A stretch of 40,269 bases of DNA from Candidatus Levybacteria bacterium RIFCSPLOWO2_01_FULL_42_15 (lineage in GTDB: Bacteria; Patescibacteriota; Microgenomatia; Levybacterales; UBA12049). The stretch covers positions 1-40,269 of the forward strand of contig MFOZ01000003.1 of the NCBI GenBank assembly GCA_001784055.1, in the 5' to 3' direction. Positions within the stretch are counted from its first letter, which is position 1, and every line of letters starts with the position of its first letter. A program made the translations under genes and the position numbers. Of this stretch, positions 7,988 through 16,229 are shown piece by piece. The notes under the pieces are model-generated. The model saw only the letters and a program-made list of their open reading frames with translations. It searched no databases and had not been told where the DNA came from.

Positions 7988-9718
7988 ATGGATAAGAACA
8001 ACATACGAGACTTCGCTATTATTGCTCACATAGACCATGGAAAATCAACGCTTGTGGACCGGTTTTTAGAAATAACGAAAACAATTTCCAAAGAAAAACT
8101 CATCGAGCAATTCCTTGACCAAAATCCCATAAGCCGGGAACGGGGGATAACCATAAAACTTGCGCCTGTTCGTATGCGGTATGACTTTGGAGGAGTATCC
8201 TATCTGCTTAATCTTATCGATACGCCGGGACATGTTGATTTTTCTTATGAAGTGTCTCGGACGCTTGCCGCATGTGAAGGGGCTATTCTTCTTGTGGATG
8301 CGACGCAAGGAGTGCAGGCGCAAACAGTTGCTCACTATTTTGCGGCAAAAAAGCAAAATGTAACGATTTTGCCTGTTGTTAACAAAATAGACGCGCCAAA
8401 TGCACAAGTAACCTCTGTGACGCAAGAACTTATCGACGTATTTCAATTTCAAAAAGAAGAAATTCTCTCTATTTCCGCAAAAACAGGAGAAGGCGTAGAA
8501 AACCTTCTGCAGCATGCAATCAAGAAGTTTCCCCCGCCACAAGGATCAAGCGCGTCTGCCCTTCGCTGTCTTATTTTTGACGCGGCTTACGATGAATACC
8601 GAGGAGTCATTGCATATGTAAAGATTATCGATGGGAGTCTTGCCAAGGGAGAACATGTTCAATTCTTCCAAAACCACTCGCAAGCGTACATAACGGAAGT
8701 AGGATATTTTTCTCCCTATTTACGTCCCTGCGACAGGTTAGAAAGGGGAGAGATAGGATACGTAATTACAGGAGTGAAGGATATTCGCATGGTACGGGTG
8801 GGAGATACCATTATGCATGTGGGGGAAACAGCAGCGCCTCTTCCCGGATATATGGTGCCAAAGCCAATGGTGTTTCTTGGTGTTTTCCCTCAAAACACAG
8901 ACGATTTTGTTCACCTCAAGGAATCACTCTCAAAACTGTCTTTGAACGATACCTCGTTTAGTTTCGCGCTGGAATATTCTTCTTATTTAGGAAGTGGATA
9001 TCGAGTTGGGTTTTTAGGGCTCTTGCATGCTGAAATCGTAAAAGAGCGGCTTAAGAGGGAATTTGGTCTTGAGCTTTTTTTTACCATGCCAAGCGTTTTA
9101 TACGAAAAGAAGCATGACGGAACAATGACAGAGCCATACATGCTTCTTCGCGTATACGTGCCTTCGCTATACGTAGGAGCTGTTATGTCGTTTTGCCAAA
9201 CACAGAAAGGAGCTTTGATGGAAGCTCAATATCATCAAACACACGCGGTTCTTTCTTACGAAATACCATATAGCAGATTTATACGGGGATTGTCCGCGCA
9301 TCTTAAATCTGTTTCTTCGGGATATGCAAGCGTTGATTATGAGCTGATTGATCATAGAAAGGCAGATGTTGTGACGCTTGAGATTCACGTTAACAATAAT
9401 CCGGTGGACGTTCTCTCCGAATTTGTATATAGAGATGAGGCGTTTACACTTGCAAGACAAAAGGTATCAAAATTAAAAGAAGCCCTTCCCCGCCAACAGT
9501 TTCGTCAAATTATCCAAGGAGTCGTTGATGGAGTTATTGTTTCACGCGAAGACCTGTCCCCCTTTAGGAAAGACGTTACGGAAAAGCTCTACGGGGGAGA
9601 TCGAACACGCAAGGATAAGCTCTTAGATAAACAGAAAAAAGGGAAGAAGCGATTGTTGCAATCATCAAAAGTACTTCTGTCTCAAGAAGCGCTTCTGGCA
9701 ACCATGAAGATCTCTTGA
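7988..9718 (+). CDS. lepA: Elongation factor 4 (LepA)
   Basis: A 576-aa translational GTPase. G1 motif AHIDHGKST (residues 13-21), the switch I RERGIT, G3 DTPGH and G4 NKID are all present, followed by EF-G-like domains and the LepA-specific C-terminal domain ending in a Lys-rich tail (residues 540-576; includes GGDRTRKDKLLDKQKKGKKR). LepA/EF4 acts on stalled or assembling ribosomes. It is co-transcribed with murJ; the two genes are functionally unrelated, so the pairing probably reflects compact gene packing. It converges on a cohesin-domain gene with an 11-nt gap and no visible terminator. Confidence 0.95.
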   Translation: MDKNNIRDFAIIAHIDHGKSTLVDRFLEITKTISKEKLIEQFLDQNPISRERGITIKLAPVRMRYDFGGVSYLLNLIDTPGHVDFSYEVSRTLAACEGAILLVDATQGVQAQTVAHYFAAKKQNVTILPVVNKIDAPNAQVTSVTQELIDVFQFQKEEILSISAKTGEGVENLLQHAIKKFPPPQGSSASALRCLIFDAAYDEYRGVIAYVKIIDGSLAKGEHVQFFQNHSQAYITEVGYFSPYLRPCDRLERGEIGYVITGVKDIRMVRVGDTIMHVGETAAPLPGYMVPKPMVFLGVFPQNTDDFVHLKESLSKLSLNDTSFSFALEYSSYLGSGYRVGFLGLLHAEIVKERLKREFGLELFFTMPSVLYEKKHDGTMTEPYMLLRVYVPSLYVGAVMSFCQTQKGALMEAQYHQTHAVLSYEIPYSRFIRGLSAHLKSVSSGYASVDYELIDHRKADVVTLEIHVNNNPVDVLSEFVYRDEAFTLARQKVSKLKEALPRQQFRQIIQGVVDGVIVSREDLSPFRKDVTEKLYGGDRTRKDKLLDKQKKGKKRLLQSSKVLLSQEALLATMKIS

Positions 9719-9729
9719 TATAAACGGCT

Positions 9730-10866
9730 CTAGAGTCCAAAAAGAAGGGCTGCTCCCAAAAGGGTAAGGATAAATCCAACTCCTCCCATAAACATTACTG
9801 TTTCTGCGGATCCGGGAGGAGCAGTGGGAACCGTTCCTACAGCGCCGGTTTGGGAAGGCGCAAGAGAAGGAATAAGCGTTGGGGTAAGTGTGGGAACAGG
9901 CGCAAGCGTTGCGGTAGGGGAAGATACTTGTCCTGTTCCTCCTGTCTGCCCTGTTCCCGACCCCGAGCCACCCGCAGCAGTTACGGTAACAGTTTTTGTA
10001 CAAGAAGAATCCGTGCTTACGTTTCCTTGATTATCGGTGAGGGTTGCTTTTCCCGCAAATGTTCCCGGATTGACATACGTGTGTGAAGTCTGCACGCTTA
10101 CGTTTTTTGTACCGATACCCCCACCTTGTGTGACATCTTGCAGCGGTCCGTCCCCAAAATCAAACGAAACTTTTGCAATAGTTCCGTCAGCGTCGCTTCC
10201 ATTCGCCGTAAAAGAAATAGTAAACGGAGCACTTCCTGTGGGAGTTTTATCTGCGTTAAGAGCAGTGCATACGGGTACCGTTGTTGTTGGGCTCACCACC
10301 GGTTCTCCTCCTGGAATATTCAAAGAAAGAGGAGTCGTAGTTGAAAGGACGTTTTCGCTTGGCGTGTCAGAGGAGGCAATAGACAATACTTGAGTAGCAC
10401 TATTGAATCGGGCAACCTGAGCAGAAGCTCCGCCCGTCCCGGCGAGGGCCTTAAAGGTAATTTTTCCAACTTTTGTTGGGGACTGAATTACTTTAGTGGG
10501 ATCCGCACCTACCGATACGGTAATAAGGATATTTGAATCCATATATACAGGTCCTTCTAAAATAACAGGAAATGAGCTTTTGCTTACTTCAAATCCCGCT
10601 TGCGACGTCCCAATTTTAGAAGACTCGTAACCAATGCTTAATTTTACAAAAGAAACCTGGTTTGTTCCCGGATTAATGGTGACGTCAACGCCAAAATCAT
10701 CCCCTGTCTTTATTGAAACGGAAGGACTTGAAAGCACGAGCGATAGGGTTGTTGAAGGAGTTGCTTCTGTTCGCGTCTCTTGCTGCTGTCCCAAAAGATA
10801 CACGGTAAGAGGAATGGCAACAAGCAGTATAACCGTTACTATTCCAAAGAGAATTTTTTTAAGCAT
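9730..10866 (-). CDS. Cohesin- and PKD-domain surface protein with C-terminal membrane anchor
   Basis: From the ATG at 10866 the 378-aa protein has an N-terminal signal anchor (about residues 2-26), a cohesin-type domain (about 38-185, starting at the SVSIKTGDDFGVDVTI segment), a PKD domain (about 200-290, including FDFGDG), a Gly/Thr/Pro-rich stalk and a C-terminal hydrophobic helix (about 355-376). It is therefore predicted to be extracellular and membrane-held. An in-frame start 63 nt upstream would put extra residues before the signal sequence, so I chose 10866, where an AGGGG lies 4 nt upstream. No partner dockerin is visible. The ligand is unknown; adhesion or surface scaffolding is an inference from the domains. 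Confidence 0.78.
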   Translation of the reverse strand: MLKKILFGIVTVILLVAIPLTVYLLGQQQETRTEATPSTTLSLVLSSPSVSIKTGDDFGVDVTINPGTNQVSFVKLSIGYESSKIGTSQAGFEVSKSSFPVILEGPVYMDSNILITVSVGADPTKVIQSPTKVGKITFKALAGTGGASAQVARFNSATQVLSIASSDTPSENVLSTTTPLSLNIPGGEPVVSPTTTVPVCTALNADKTPTGSAPFTISFTANGSDADGTIAKVSFDFGDGPLQDVTQGGGIGTKNVSVQTSHTYVNPGTFAGKATLTDNQGNVSTDSSCTKTVTVTAAGGSGSGTGQTGGTGQVSSPTATLAPVPTLTPTLIPSLAPSQTGAVGTVPTAPPGSAETVMFMGGVGFILTLLGAALLFGL

Positions 10867-10884
10867 AATACCCCTACAATACTT

Positions 10885-10913
10885 ATGGTATAGAAGAATA
10901 CCCACCCTGTCAA
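10885..10913 (-). promoter_or_regulatory. Promoter for the cohesin/PKD gene
   Basis: Minus strand TTGACA (10913-10908), 17 nt, TACCAT (10890-10885). The -10 is weak but the -35 and the spacing are ideal; the start codon lies 18 nt downstream. Confidence 0.5.
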
Positions 10914-10939
10914 GCTCGTCCCAAAACAACTATAGGATA

Positions 10940-10968
10940 TTGACAAAGAAAATCTTTTAGTGTATAAA
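10940..10968 (+). promoter_or_regulatory. Promoter of groES-groEL
   Basis: TTGACA (10940-10945), 17 nt, TATAAA (10963-10968): near-consensus vegetative promoter. Transcription would start at about 10975, inside the CIRCE operator, giving a leader of about 47 nt, unusually long for this window. Confidence 0.8.
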
Positions 10969-10995
10969 TTAGCAGTCTTTAATACCGACTGATAT
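10969..10995 (+). promoter_or_regulatory. CIRCE operator (HrcA binding site) of groES-groEL
   Basis: TTAGCAGTC, 9-nt spacer, GACTGATAT. Against the CIRCE consensus TTAGCACTC-N9-GAGTGCTAA this matches 14 of 18 half-site positions with exactly the right spacer. It starts directly after the -10 box and covers the expected start site, so HrcA binding would block transcription. Confidence 0.85.
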
Positions 10996-11021
10996 TTTTT
11001 TAGTCTTCTGCTCCAAGTAAT

Positions 11022-11321
11022 ATGCTAAAAAAACTTTCTATACAGCCGTTGTTTGATAACGTACTTATTAAGCCGCTCGAAGCGGAAGACCGAACGCCCA
11101 GCGGTATTCTTCTTCCCGAGAGTGCAAAAGAAAAACCTCAAATGGGATTGGTGATGGCGGTTGGTATGGGCGGGCGCAATAATGAAGGAAAGCTTGTTCC
11201 GATGGTGGTTAAAAAAGGGCAAAAAGTTATGTATAAAAAATGGGGAGGAAATGAAATAAAAGTGGAGAGAGAAGAATGGTTATTGGTAGAAGAAAAAGAT
11301 ATTTTGGCAATTGTTGAATAA
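11022..11321 (+). CDS. groES: Co-chaperonin GroES
   Basis: A 99-aa Hsp10 with the family pattern: a PLFDNVLIKPLEAEDRTPSGI start, the mobile loop around SGILLPESAKEKPQ (about residues 27-40), and the C-terminal LLVEEKDILAIVE. It forms the heptameric lid of the GroEL folding chamber. It is the first gene of the groES-groEL operon; groEL begins 4 nt after its stop. Control by HrcA is supported by the CIRCE element over the transcription start. No Shine-Dalgarno is evident before the ATG. Confidence 0.95.
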   Translation: MLKKLSIQPLFDNVLIKPLEAEDRTPSGILLPESAKEKPQMGLVMAVGMGGRNNEGKLVPMVVKKGQKVMYKKWGGNEIKVEREEWLLVEEKDILAIVE

Positions 11322-11325
11322 ACCT

Positions 11326-12963
11326 ATGGCAAAACAACTACAATTTTCAGACGAAGCACGTCAAGCATTAATCAGAGGAGTTAACTGCCTTGCCAAAGCA
11401 GTAGTAACTACCCTTGGCCCCAAAGGACGAAACGTCGCCCTTGACAAAAAATGGGGAGCCCCAAACGTTATTCATGATGGGGTAACTGTTGCAAAGGAAA
11501 TAGAGCTTCCCGACCCATTTGAAAACATGGGTGCCCAACTCGTAAAAGAAGCAGCTTCCAAAACAAATGATGTGGCAGGAGACGGAACCACAACTGCAAC
11601 ACTTCTTGCGCAAGCTATTATTAACAACGGATTTAAGAATATAACAGCAGGGGCAAATCCCATGATTGTTAAATCCGGTGTTGAGAAGGCGGTTATTGCG
11701 GTTGTTGAGGAAATAGGTAAAATGGCACAAAAAGTAAAAGAGGCAGATGTGGCAAAAGTTGCCACGATCTCTGCTCAAGATGAACGGATTGGGGCTCTTA
11801 TTGCAGAAGCGCTCACTAAAGTTGGAAAAGACGGTGTGGTAACGGTTGAGGAAGGCAAGGGATTGGAGCTTTCTATTGATTACAAAGAGGGGATGGAATT
11901 TGATAAAGGATACGCTTCTCCCTACTTTGTTACCAATCCGGACAAAATGGATGCGGATATAGATAATCCCTATATTCTCATAACAGACAAGAAAATATCA
12001 TCTCTTAACGATCTTCTCCCGTTTTTGGAGAGCTTGGTAAAGGTATCTAAAAACCTTGTTATTATCGCAGACGAAATTGATGGAGAAGCACTGGCGACCC
12101 TTGTTGTTAATAAGTTAAGGGGAACATTTAACGCGCTAGCCATTAAAGCTCCCGGATTTGGAGATAGAAGAAAAGAACTGCTTGAGGATATAGCTGTTCT
12201 AACCGGTGGGGTTGTGATTTCTGAGGAAACAGGAAGAAAATTTGAGAACGTAACGCTTGATGATTGCGGGAGAGCGGATAAAGTATGGGCAGACAAAGAA
12301 AACACTCGCATTATCGGTGGAAAAGGAAATACGGTAAAGATTAAGGCGCGCATATCCCAGATTAGGCGGTCCATTGAAGATACCACATCCGACTTTGATC
12401 GCGAAAAATTGCAGGAGAGGCTCGCAAAGCTTACCGGTGGCGTTGCAGTCATTAACGTGGGGGCGGCAACCGAGATAGAAATGAAAGACAAAAAAGAACG
12501 AGTAAACGATGCGGTTGCCGCAACAAAAGCCGCGTTAGAAGAAGGAATTGTTCCGGGAGGAGGCGTGGCTCTTCTAAGGGCTCGATCTGTTTTGCCCCCC
12601 ATAAGAGAAGTAATGAAATATGAAGATGAAAAAATAGGGATTGATATTGTTTATCAAGCGCTTTCTGAACCTATGCGTTGGATTGTTCAAAACGCTGGCG
12701 CGGATGCAGGCTGGGTTATTAAAAAGGTTGAAGATTCTAAAATATCTGATTACGGGTTTAACGTGATGACTATGCAGTTTGGATCAATTATGGCGGCCGG
12801 TGTACTGGATCCGGCAAAAGTGACTCGGACTGCGCTCCAGAATGCGGCAAGCGTTGGAGTAATGGTGTTTACGACAGAAGCTCTCATTACCGATATTCCG
12901 GAAAAGAATACTCAAGCTTCCGGCTCGCCAATGCCTGGCGCAGGTATGGGAATGGACTACTAA
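11326..12963 (+). CDS. groEL: Chaperonin GroEL
   Basis: A 545-aa Hsp60 of normal length. ATP-site signatures TLGPKGRNV (about residues 30-38) and GDGTTTATLLAQ (about 86-97) are present, with the apical domain in the middle and a Gly/Met-rich C-terminal tail (MPGAGMGMDY). I take ATG 11326 (MAKQLQF) as the start; an in-frame TTG 15 nt upstream lies inside groES and does not fit the family N-terminus. It refolds proteins with GroES. It shares the CIRCE-controlled promoter. The next gene has its own promoter and no terminator separates them. Confidence 0.96.
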   Translation: MAKQLQFSDEARQALIRGVNCLAKAVVTTLGPKGRNVALDKKWGAPNVIHDGVTVAKEIELPDPFENMGAQLVKEAASKTNDVAGDGTTTATLLAQAIINNGFKNITAGANPMIVKSGVEKAVIAVVEEIGKMAQKVKEADVAKVATISAQDERIGALIAEALTKVGKDGVVTVEEGKGLELSIDYKEGMEFDKGYASPYFVTNPDKMDADIDNPYILITDKKISSLNDLLPFLESLVKVSKNLVIIADEIDGEALATLVVNKLRGTFNALAIKAPGFGDRRKELLEDIAVLTGGVVISEETGRKFENVTLDDCGRADKVWADKENTRIIGGKGNTVKIKARISQIRRSIEDTTSDFDREKLQERLAKLTGGVAVINVGAATEIEMKDKKERVNDAVAATKAALEEGIVPGGGVALLRARSVLPPIREVMKYEDEKIGIDIVYQALSEPMRWIVQNAGADAGWVIKKVEDSKISDYGFNVMTMQFGSIMAAGVLDPAKVTRTALQNAASVGVMVFTTEALITDIPEKNTQASGSPMPGAGMGMDY

Positions 12964-12975
12964 ATCCCAGCTCTG

Positions 12976-12984
12976 TGGTATAGT
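12976..12984 (+). promoter_or_regulatory. Extended -10 promoter for the PEGA/SH3 gene (predicted leaderless)
   Basis: TG-G-TATAGT (12976-12984), 11 nt before the ATG at 12996. No convincing -35 is seen. Confidence 0.55.
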
Positions 12985-12995
12985 AGGGGCACTTC

Positions 12996-13862
12996 ATGAG
13001 ACGGACTATTCTCTCTCTCTTTTTATCGTTTGTTATTGCCCTCATAGCATTTTTACTCGTCAATTTTTTCATCCTCAGAAAGATGGGACGCGGAGCGCTT
13101 CAAGTTACGTCTGTTCCCAAAAGCGCCGTATATCTTAACGGAACACTCATTGGACAGACTCCCTTCTGCAAGTGCGATGGAAACGACATGTTCGCCTCAG
13201 GAGAATATTCTCTTAAAATGATTCCGGATGCCTCCGAGTCGGCAGAGAAGAATATCTTTCCTCCTTTTGAACAAAAGATAGTTATTGGAACGTCTCTTCT
13301 TACCGGCGTTGACAGGACATTTGGAAAAGGAGGGGCTGCCGAAGGGAGTGTATTGACGCTTTTCCCCATTGCAAACAAACAAGAAGCGCAGGTTCTTGTT
13401 TTATCGTTTCCACAAAAAGCGGATGTTATTTTTGACAGCGTGAAGCGGGGAGAAACTCCGCTTCTTCTCTCTCACGTCACTGCCTCCGATCACGCGATAA
13501 TCCTCAAAAAAGAGGGGTATCGGAGTAAAACGATTCATCTGCGCTCTGTGTTAGGGCATAAGCTAGAAACGCTTATTTTTTTAGGAATAGAGAGTAATCA
13601 GGAAGAGAAAAAAGCAAGCGCATCTGCTCAGAGTGAGAACAAAACGGCAACGAACGCATCCGTTCTTATTACGCAAACGCCAACAGGCTTTCTCAATGTA
13701 AGAAGTACTCCGCCTGTTGATGGGGTTCTTGCGCCTAAAATAGCGGAAGTATATCCGGGAAATGCAGTTTTGCTTATTGAAGAAAAAGACGGATGGTATA
13801 AGATAGAATTGTTAGATGGAAAAACAGGTTGGATAAGCAGCGACTACGCGCAGAAAAAATAA
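12996..13862 (+). CDS. PEGA- and SH3b-domain membrane-anchored protein
   Basis: A 288-aa protein with an N-terminal transmembrane helix (about residues 8-28), a first PEGA-type repeat (about 33-95; contains LQVTSVPKSAVYLNGTLIGQTP), a second PEGA-like repeat (about 134-185; VIFDSVKRGETPLLL), a Lys/Ser/Ala-rich linker and a C-terminal bacterial SH3 domain (about 220-288; GFLNVRSTP ... GWISSDY). It is predicted to sit outside the membrane; SH3b domains often bind cell-wall peptides, so a wall-binding role is a reasonable inference. It follows groEL but has its own -10 box. It converges on the UbiA gene with only one base between the stops. Confidence 0.75.
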   Translation: MRRTILSLFLSFVIALIAFLLVNFFILRKMGRGALQVTSVPKSAVYLNGTLIGQTPFCKCDGNDMFASGEYSLKMIPDASESAEKNIFPPFEQKIVIGTSLLTGVDRTFGKGGAAEGSVLTLFPIANKQEAQVLVLSFPQKADVIFDSVKRGETPLLLSHVTASDHAIILKKEGYRSKTIHLRSVLGHKLETLIFLGIESNQEEKKASASAQSENKTATNASVLITQTPTGFLNVRSTPPVDGVLAPKIAEVYPGNAVLLIEEKDGWYKIELLDGKTGWISSDYAQKK

Positions 13863-13863
13863 C

Positions 13864-14811
13864 CTACGGGCCCACAAAATAGATCATACCAATAACAAGA
13901 AGAATCCACACAATTACCGTAAGAAGAAGAGCGGTATCGGAGAAAAGTATCCTTTCAGGGTTTTCCCCTTCCCCCTTTTCATAAACGTTTTCAAGATATT
14001 TCATGAGTCCGTATACTACCGGCGCAATAGTGACCATGAGCCATTTTCTTTGAAAAAAAGAAGGCAAGAACTCAGGCATAAAAAGACCTATCGATATCTT
14101 AAATCCCGTCTCATTTTCTAAGAAAGTAAACAAAGCGTATGAAATGAATGTAGAGGTTGCAAAGATAGAAGCATATACGTCAAGTAATCGTTCCGAATAG
14201 CGAAGAAGCGACTTTCTGGTGCTATCAACCCTTGCGCTTACGTTTTGGGATAATAAAAGCGTAAGCTCCGACCTTCTTTTTCCTACTGCGAGAAGAAGGG
14301 AAATGGAAATAGTGGTGAGCAAAAGCCATACCGATATATGAAGTCCCGATGCAAACTCTCCCCCGTAGACACGGAGAATATAGCCGGCAGCAAGAATGAG
14401 AATATCAATTATGGCAATGTGCTTAAGTTTGGCAGAGTAACTCAACTGAAGAACAAAATAAATAATCATAAGAAGAAAAAAGGTGAGATTGATAAGAAAA
14501 CCAACCCATAGAGAAAACAAGATGAGAGAAATCGCAAGAACCCATGCTTGATGCAATGATATGTCCCCGTGGACAAGAGGACGATATTTTTTGTATGGAT
14601 GAAGCCTATCCCGTTTTATGTCAAAAACGTCATTTATTATGTAGATCGCCGAGGAAAGTGCGCAAAATACGACAAATCCCAAGGATACCTTTGAAAATAT
14701 CTCAAGGTCAAAGAGTTTTCCATTAAACGTAATTGCCGCAAAAATAGCCCCGTTTTTTATCCACTGTTTTGGGCGGAGAAGCCGAAATGCGTGAAACAAT
14801 GTACCCATCAT
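13864..14811 (-). CDS. UbiA-family prenyltransferase, decaprenyl-phosphate phosphoribosyltransferase-like
   Basis: A 315-aa membrane protein with about eight or nine helices. The first Asp-rich motif is N60-D61-x-x-D64-x-x-x-D68, preceded by LLRPKQWIKN (residues 11-20), and the second conserved region is YSAKLKHIAIIDILILAAGY (about 125-145). The RPKQW-KN start and the YS-x-x-LKH-D region resemble the mycobacterial UbiA that makes decaprenyl-phosphoryl-5-phosphoribose, rather than quinone-pathway UbiA. It may thus make a lipid-linked pentose donor for envelope glycans; this is inferred. Its ATG overlaps the stop of the WecA-like gene (ATGA), and it is the last gene of the metG operon. Confidence 0.78.
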   Translation of the reverse strand: MMGTLFHAFRLLRPKQWIKNGAIFAAITFNGKLFDLEIFSKVSLGFVVFCALSSAIYIINDVFDIKRDRLHPYKKYRPLVHGDISLHQAWVLAISLILFSLWVGFLINLTFFLLMIIYFVLQLSYSAKLKHIAIIDILILAAGYILRVYGGEFASGLHISVWLLLTTISISLLLAVGKRRSELTLLLSQNVSARVDSTRKSLLRYSERLLDVYASIFATSTFISYALFTFLENETGFKISIGLFMPEFLPSFFQRKWLMVTIAPVVYGLMKYLENVYEKGEGENPERILFSDTALLLTVIVWILLVIGMIYFVGP

Positions 14812-15872
14812 AGAGACTGTTTGCGTACTATTCTATGAAGAAACAATAACACACCCCCAACAATTGTCACAAGCATGATAATGGCAAAAAATTTTCCCGT
14901 GCTTGTAAGAGCAAGAGAGAGTACCCCCAAAACACCGGAAACTATCCAATAAAAAAGGGCGATGTGTCGTTGCTTAAAACCAAGGTCTAAAAGAATATGA
15001 TGAAGGTGTTTTTTATCATGCCAAAATGGAGAATGTCCGGTAAAAAGTCTTCTCAAAATAGTAAATATGCCATCAACCATGGGAATACCCATGACTAAAA
15101 TTGCCGTTGCAAGTTTTGCGCCTGACAGGATAGATACGGAAGCGAGCAGAAGATACACGGAAGTGGCACCATACCCGGGAAAAACTTTTGCCGGATAGAA
15201 ATTATAAATGAGAAAGCCAAGAGCGGATCCGGCGATGATAAAGGAAAGCATCGAGGATACCATTGCGTTTTGATCAAAAGGGAAGAACCGAAGACTTAAA
15301 ACACCAATTACCAGAGAAGAAATAGCGACAATGCCCGGCATTTGCCCATCAACCCCTTTGCTCCAATTCAACATATTCATAACCCAAACGATCCAAGCAA
15401 CAGAAAGAAAATGAGAGACGGAGATAGGCAAAGATAACCCCGCTATCGGGAGTGCAAGAGCCATTGTATCAAGATGAAGAATTCCCCCAAACGGGTTGGT
15501 AATAAAAGAAATGGTAACGCCACTTGCTACGACAATGCTTGCGCATACAATATTTGCCCCAAACCGAATATAAGGAGAAATATCAAACTTATCATCAAGA
15601 ATTCCCACCACAAGCGCGATGAACCCTGCAATAAAAAGAGAGACAAGAACGGGCGATGGGGAAATAAACAAAAATGAGGTAGCGATTGCACCGATAAACA
15701 AAGGAATACCTCCTCCGCGGGGGATCGGTTTGCTATGAAGAATTGCAGGATGCTTGTGGGACTTTGGGTCGTCAAATAGATTTGCTTTCTTGATAAACAA
15801 AAGAGAAAGAGGAGTGATAAGTACGGTGAGAACAAAAGCAACAAAGAAAGGAAACGCAACGATTTGTATCAT
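14808..15872 (-). CDS. WecA/MraY-superfamily polyprenyl-phosphate sugar-1-phosphate transferase, divergent motifs
   Basis: A 354-aa polytopic protein of the family that moves a sugar-1-phosphate from a UDP-sugar to polyprenyl phosphate. Clear family marks are PRGGG (51-55), ILDDKFD with D93-D94, and the HxxxHxHH region (285-292). Two usually conserved sites differ. The N-x-x-N-x-x-DG-x-DG motif reads NMLNWSKGVDG, so K172 replaces the first Asp. The GD-x-GS motif reads GYGATS, so Y234 replaces the Asp that binds metal in MraY. The reading frame is intact, so this looks like a divergent subfamily rather than decay. It lies between a small membrane protein (3-nt gap) and UbiA. I give no gene symbol because the substrate is uncertain. 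Confidence 0.82.
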   Translation of the reverse strand: MIQIVAFPFFVAFVLTVLITPLSLLFIKKANLFDDPKSHKHPAILHSKPIPRGGGIPLFIGAIATSFLFISPSPVLVSLFIAGFIALVVGILDDKFDISPYIRFGANIVCASIVVASGVTISFITNPFGGILHLDTMALALPIAGLSLPISVSHFLSVAWIVWVMNMLNWSKGVDGQMPGIVAISSLVIGVLSLRFFPFDQNAMVSSMLSFIIAGSALGFLIYNFYPAKVFPGYGATSVYLLLASVSILSGAKLATAILVMGIPMVDGIFTILRRLFTGHSPFWHDKKHLHHILLDLGFKQRHIALFYWIVSGVLGVLSLALTSTGKFFAIIMLVTIVGGVLLFLHRIVRKQSL

Positions 15873-15875
15873 GTG

Positions 15876-16229
15876 CTAAACAATAAGCATTATGGTTCTT
15901 GTGACAAAAAACAGAGCAAAAAAAGCCATAAGAAGCATGGTTACGCAGAGTATGCGGGAAACGAGAGGCATTTTGAAATACAAAAAGAATGAGAGAGCAA
16001 GATTGCTTATGCTTATCGTAAAGGCAATGATTGTCGGAATAAAAATCTCGGATTTAATTCCCAGTCTTTTTTCGCCCCATGGCATTTGATTAAATAATGG
16101 CAGGTAGGGTGGGAGTTTTCCGTAGAAGACAAGGATGATGAAGATATTCGCAGTAATACATAAAAGTGTGAAAAGACAGGAGAAGAAAATGACTTTATCT
16201 TCTTTGATTTTGCTAAAAGCGTCGTTCAT
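15876..16229 (-). CDS. Small membrane protein with three helices, function unknown
   Basis: From the ATG at 16229 this is a 117-aa protein with three hydrophobic segments and a motif between the first and second helices reading LPPYLPLF-(x4)-PWGEKRLG. The LPP..PLF....PWGE pattern looks conserved-type (a defined loop rather than random hydrophobic sequence), but I cannot name the family. A longer in-frame start at 16310 would overlap the GT-C gene by about 100 nt and adds no hydrophobic or domain-like sequence, so I prefer 16229. It is inside the glycan operon between a GT-C transferase and the WecA-like gene, suggesting an accessory envelope role. Confidence 0.6.
   Translation of the reverse strand: MNDAFSKIKEDKVIFFSCLFTLLCITANIFIILVFYGKLPPYLPLFNQMPWGEKRLGIKSEIFIPTIIAFTISISNLALSFFLYFKMPLVSRILCVTMLLMAFFALFFVTRTIMLIV

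Noticed and set aside
8066..8542. Long open frames antisense to lepA, groEL, pnp and dnaK.
   Set aside because: They are shadows of strongly conserved genes and show no protein-like composition, promoter or start signal.
9719..9745. CTCTAGAG palindrome between lepA and the cohesin gene as a bidirectional terminator.
   Set aside because: The stem is short with no loop, and there is no T-run on either side.
10867..10929. A 21-residue N-terminal extension of the cohesin/PKD protein.
   Set aside because: It precedes a clear signal sequence and overlaps the promoter; the ATG at 10866 has an AGGGG just upstream.
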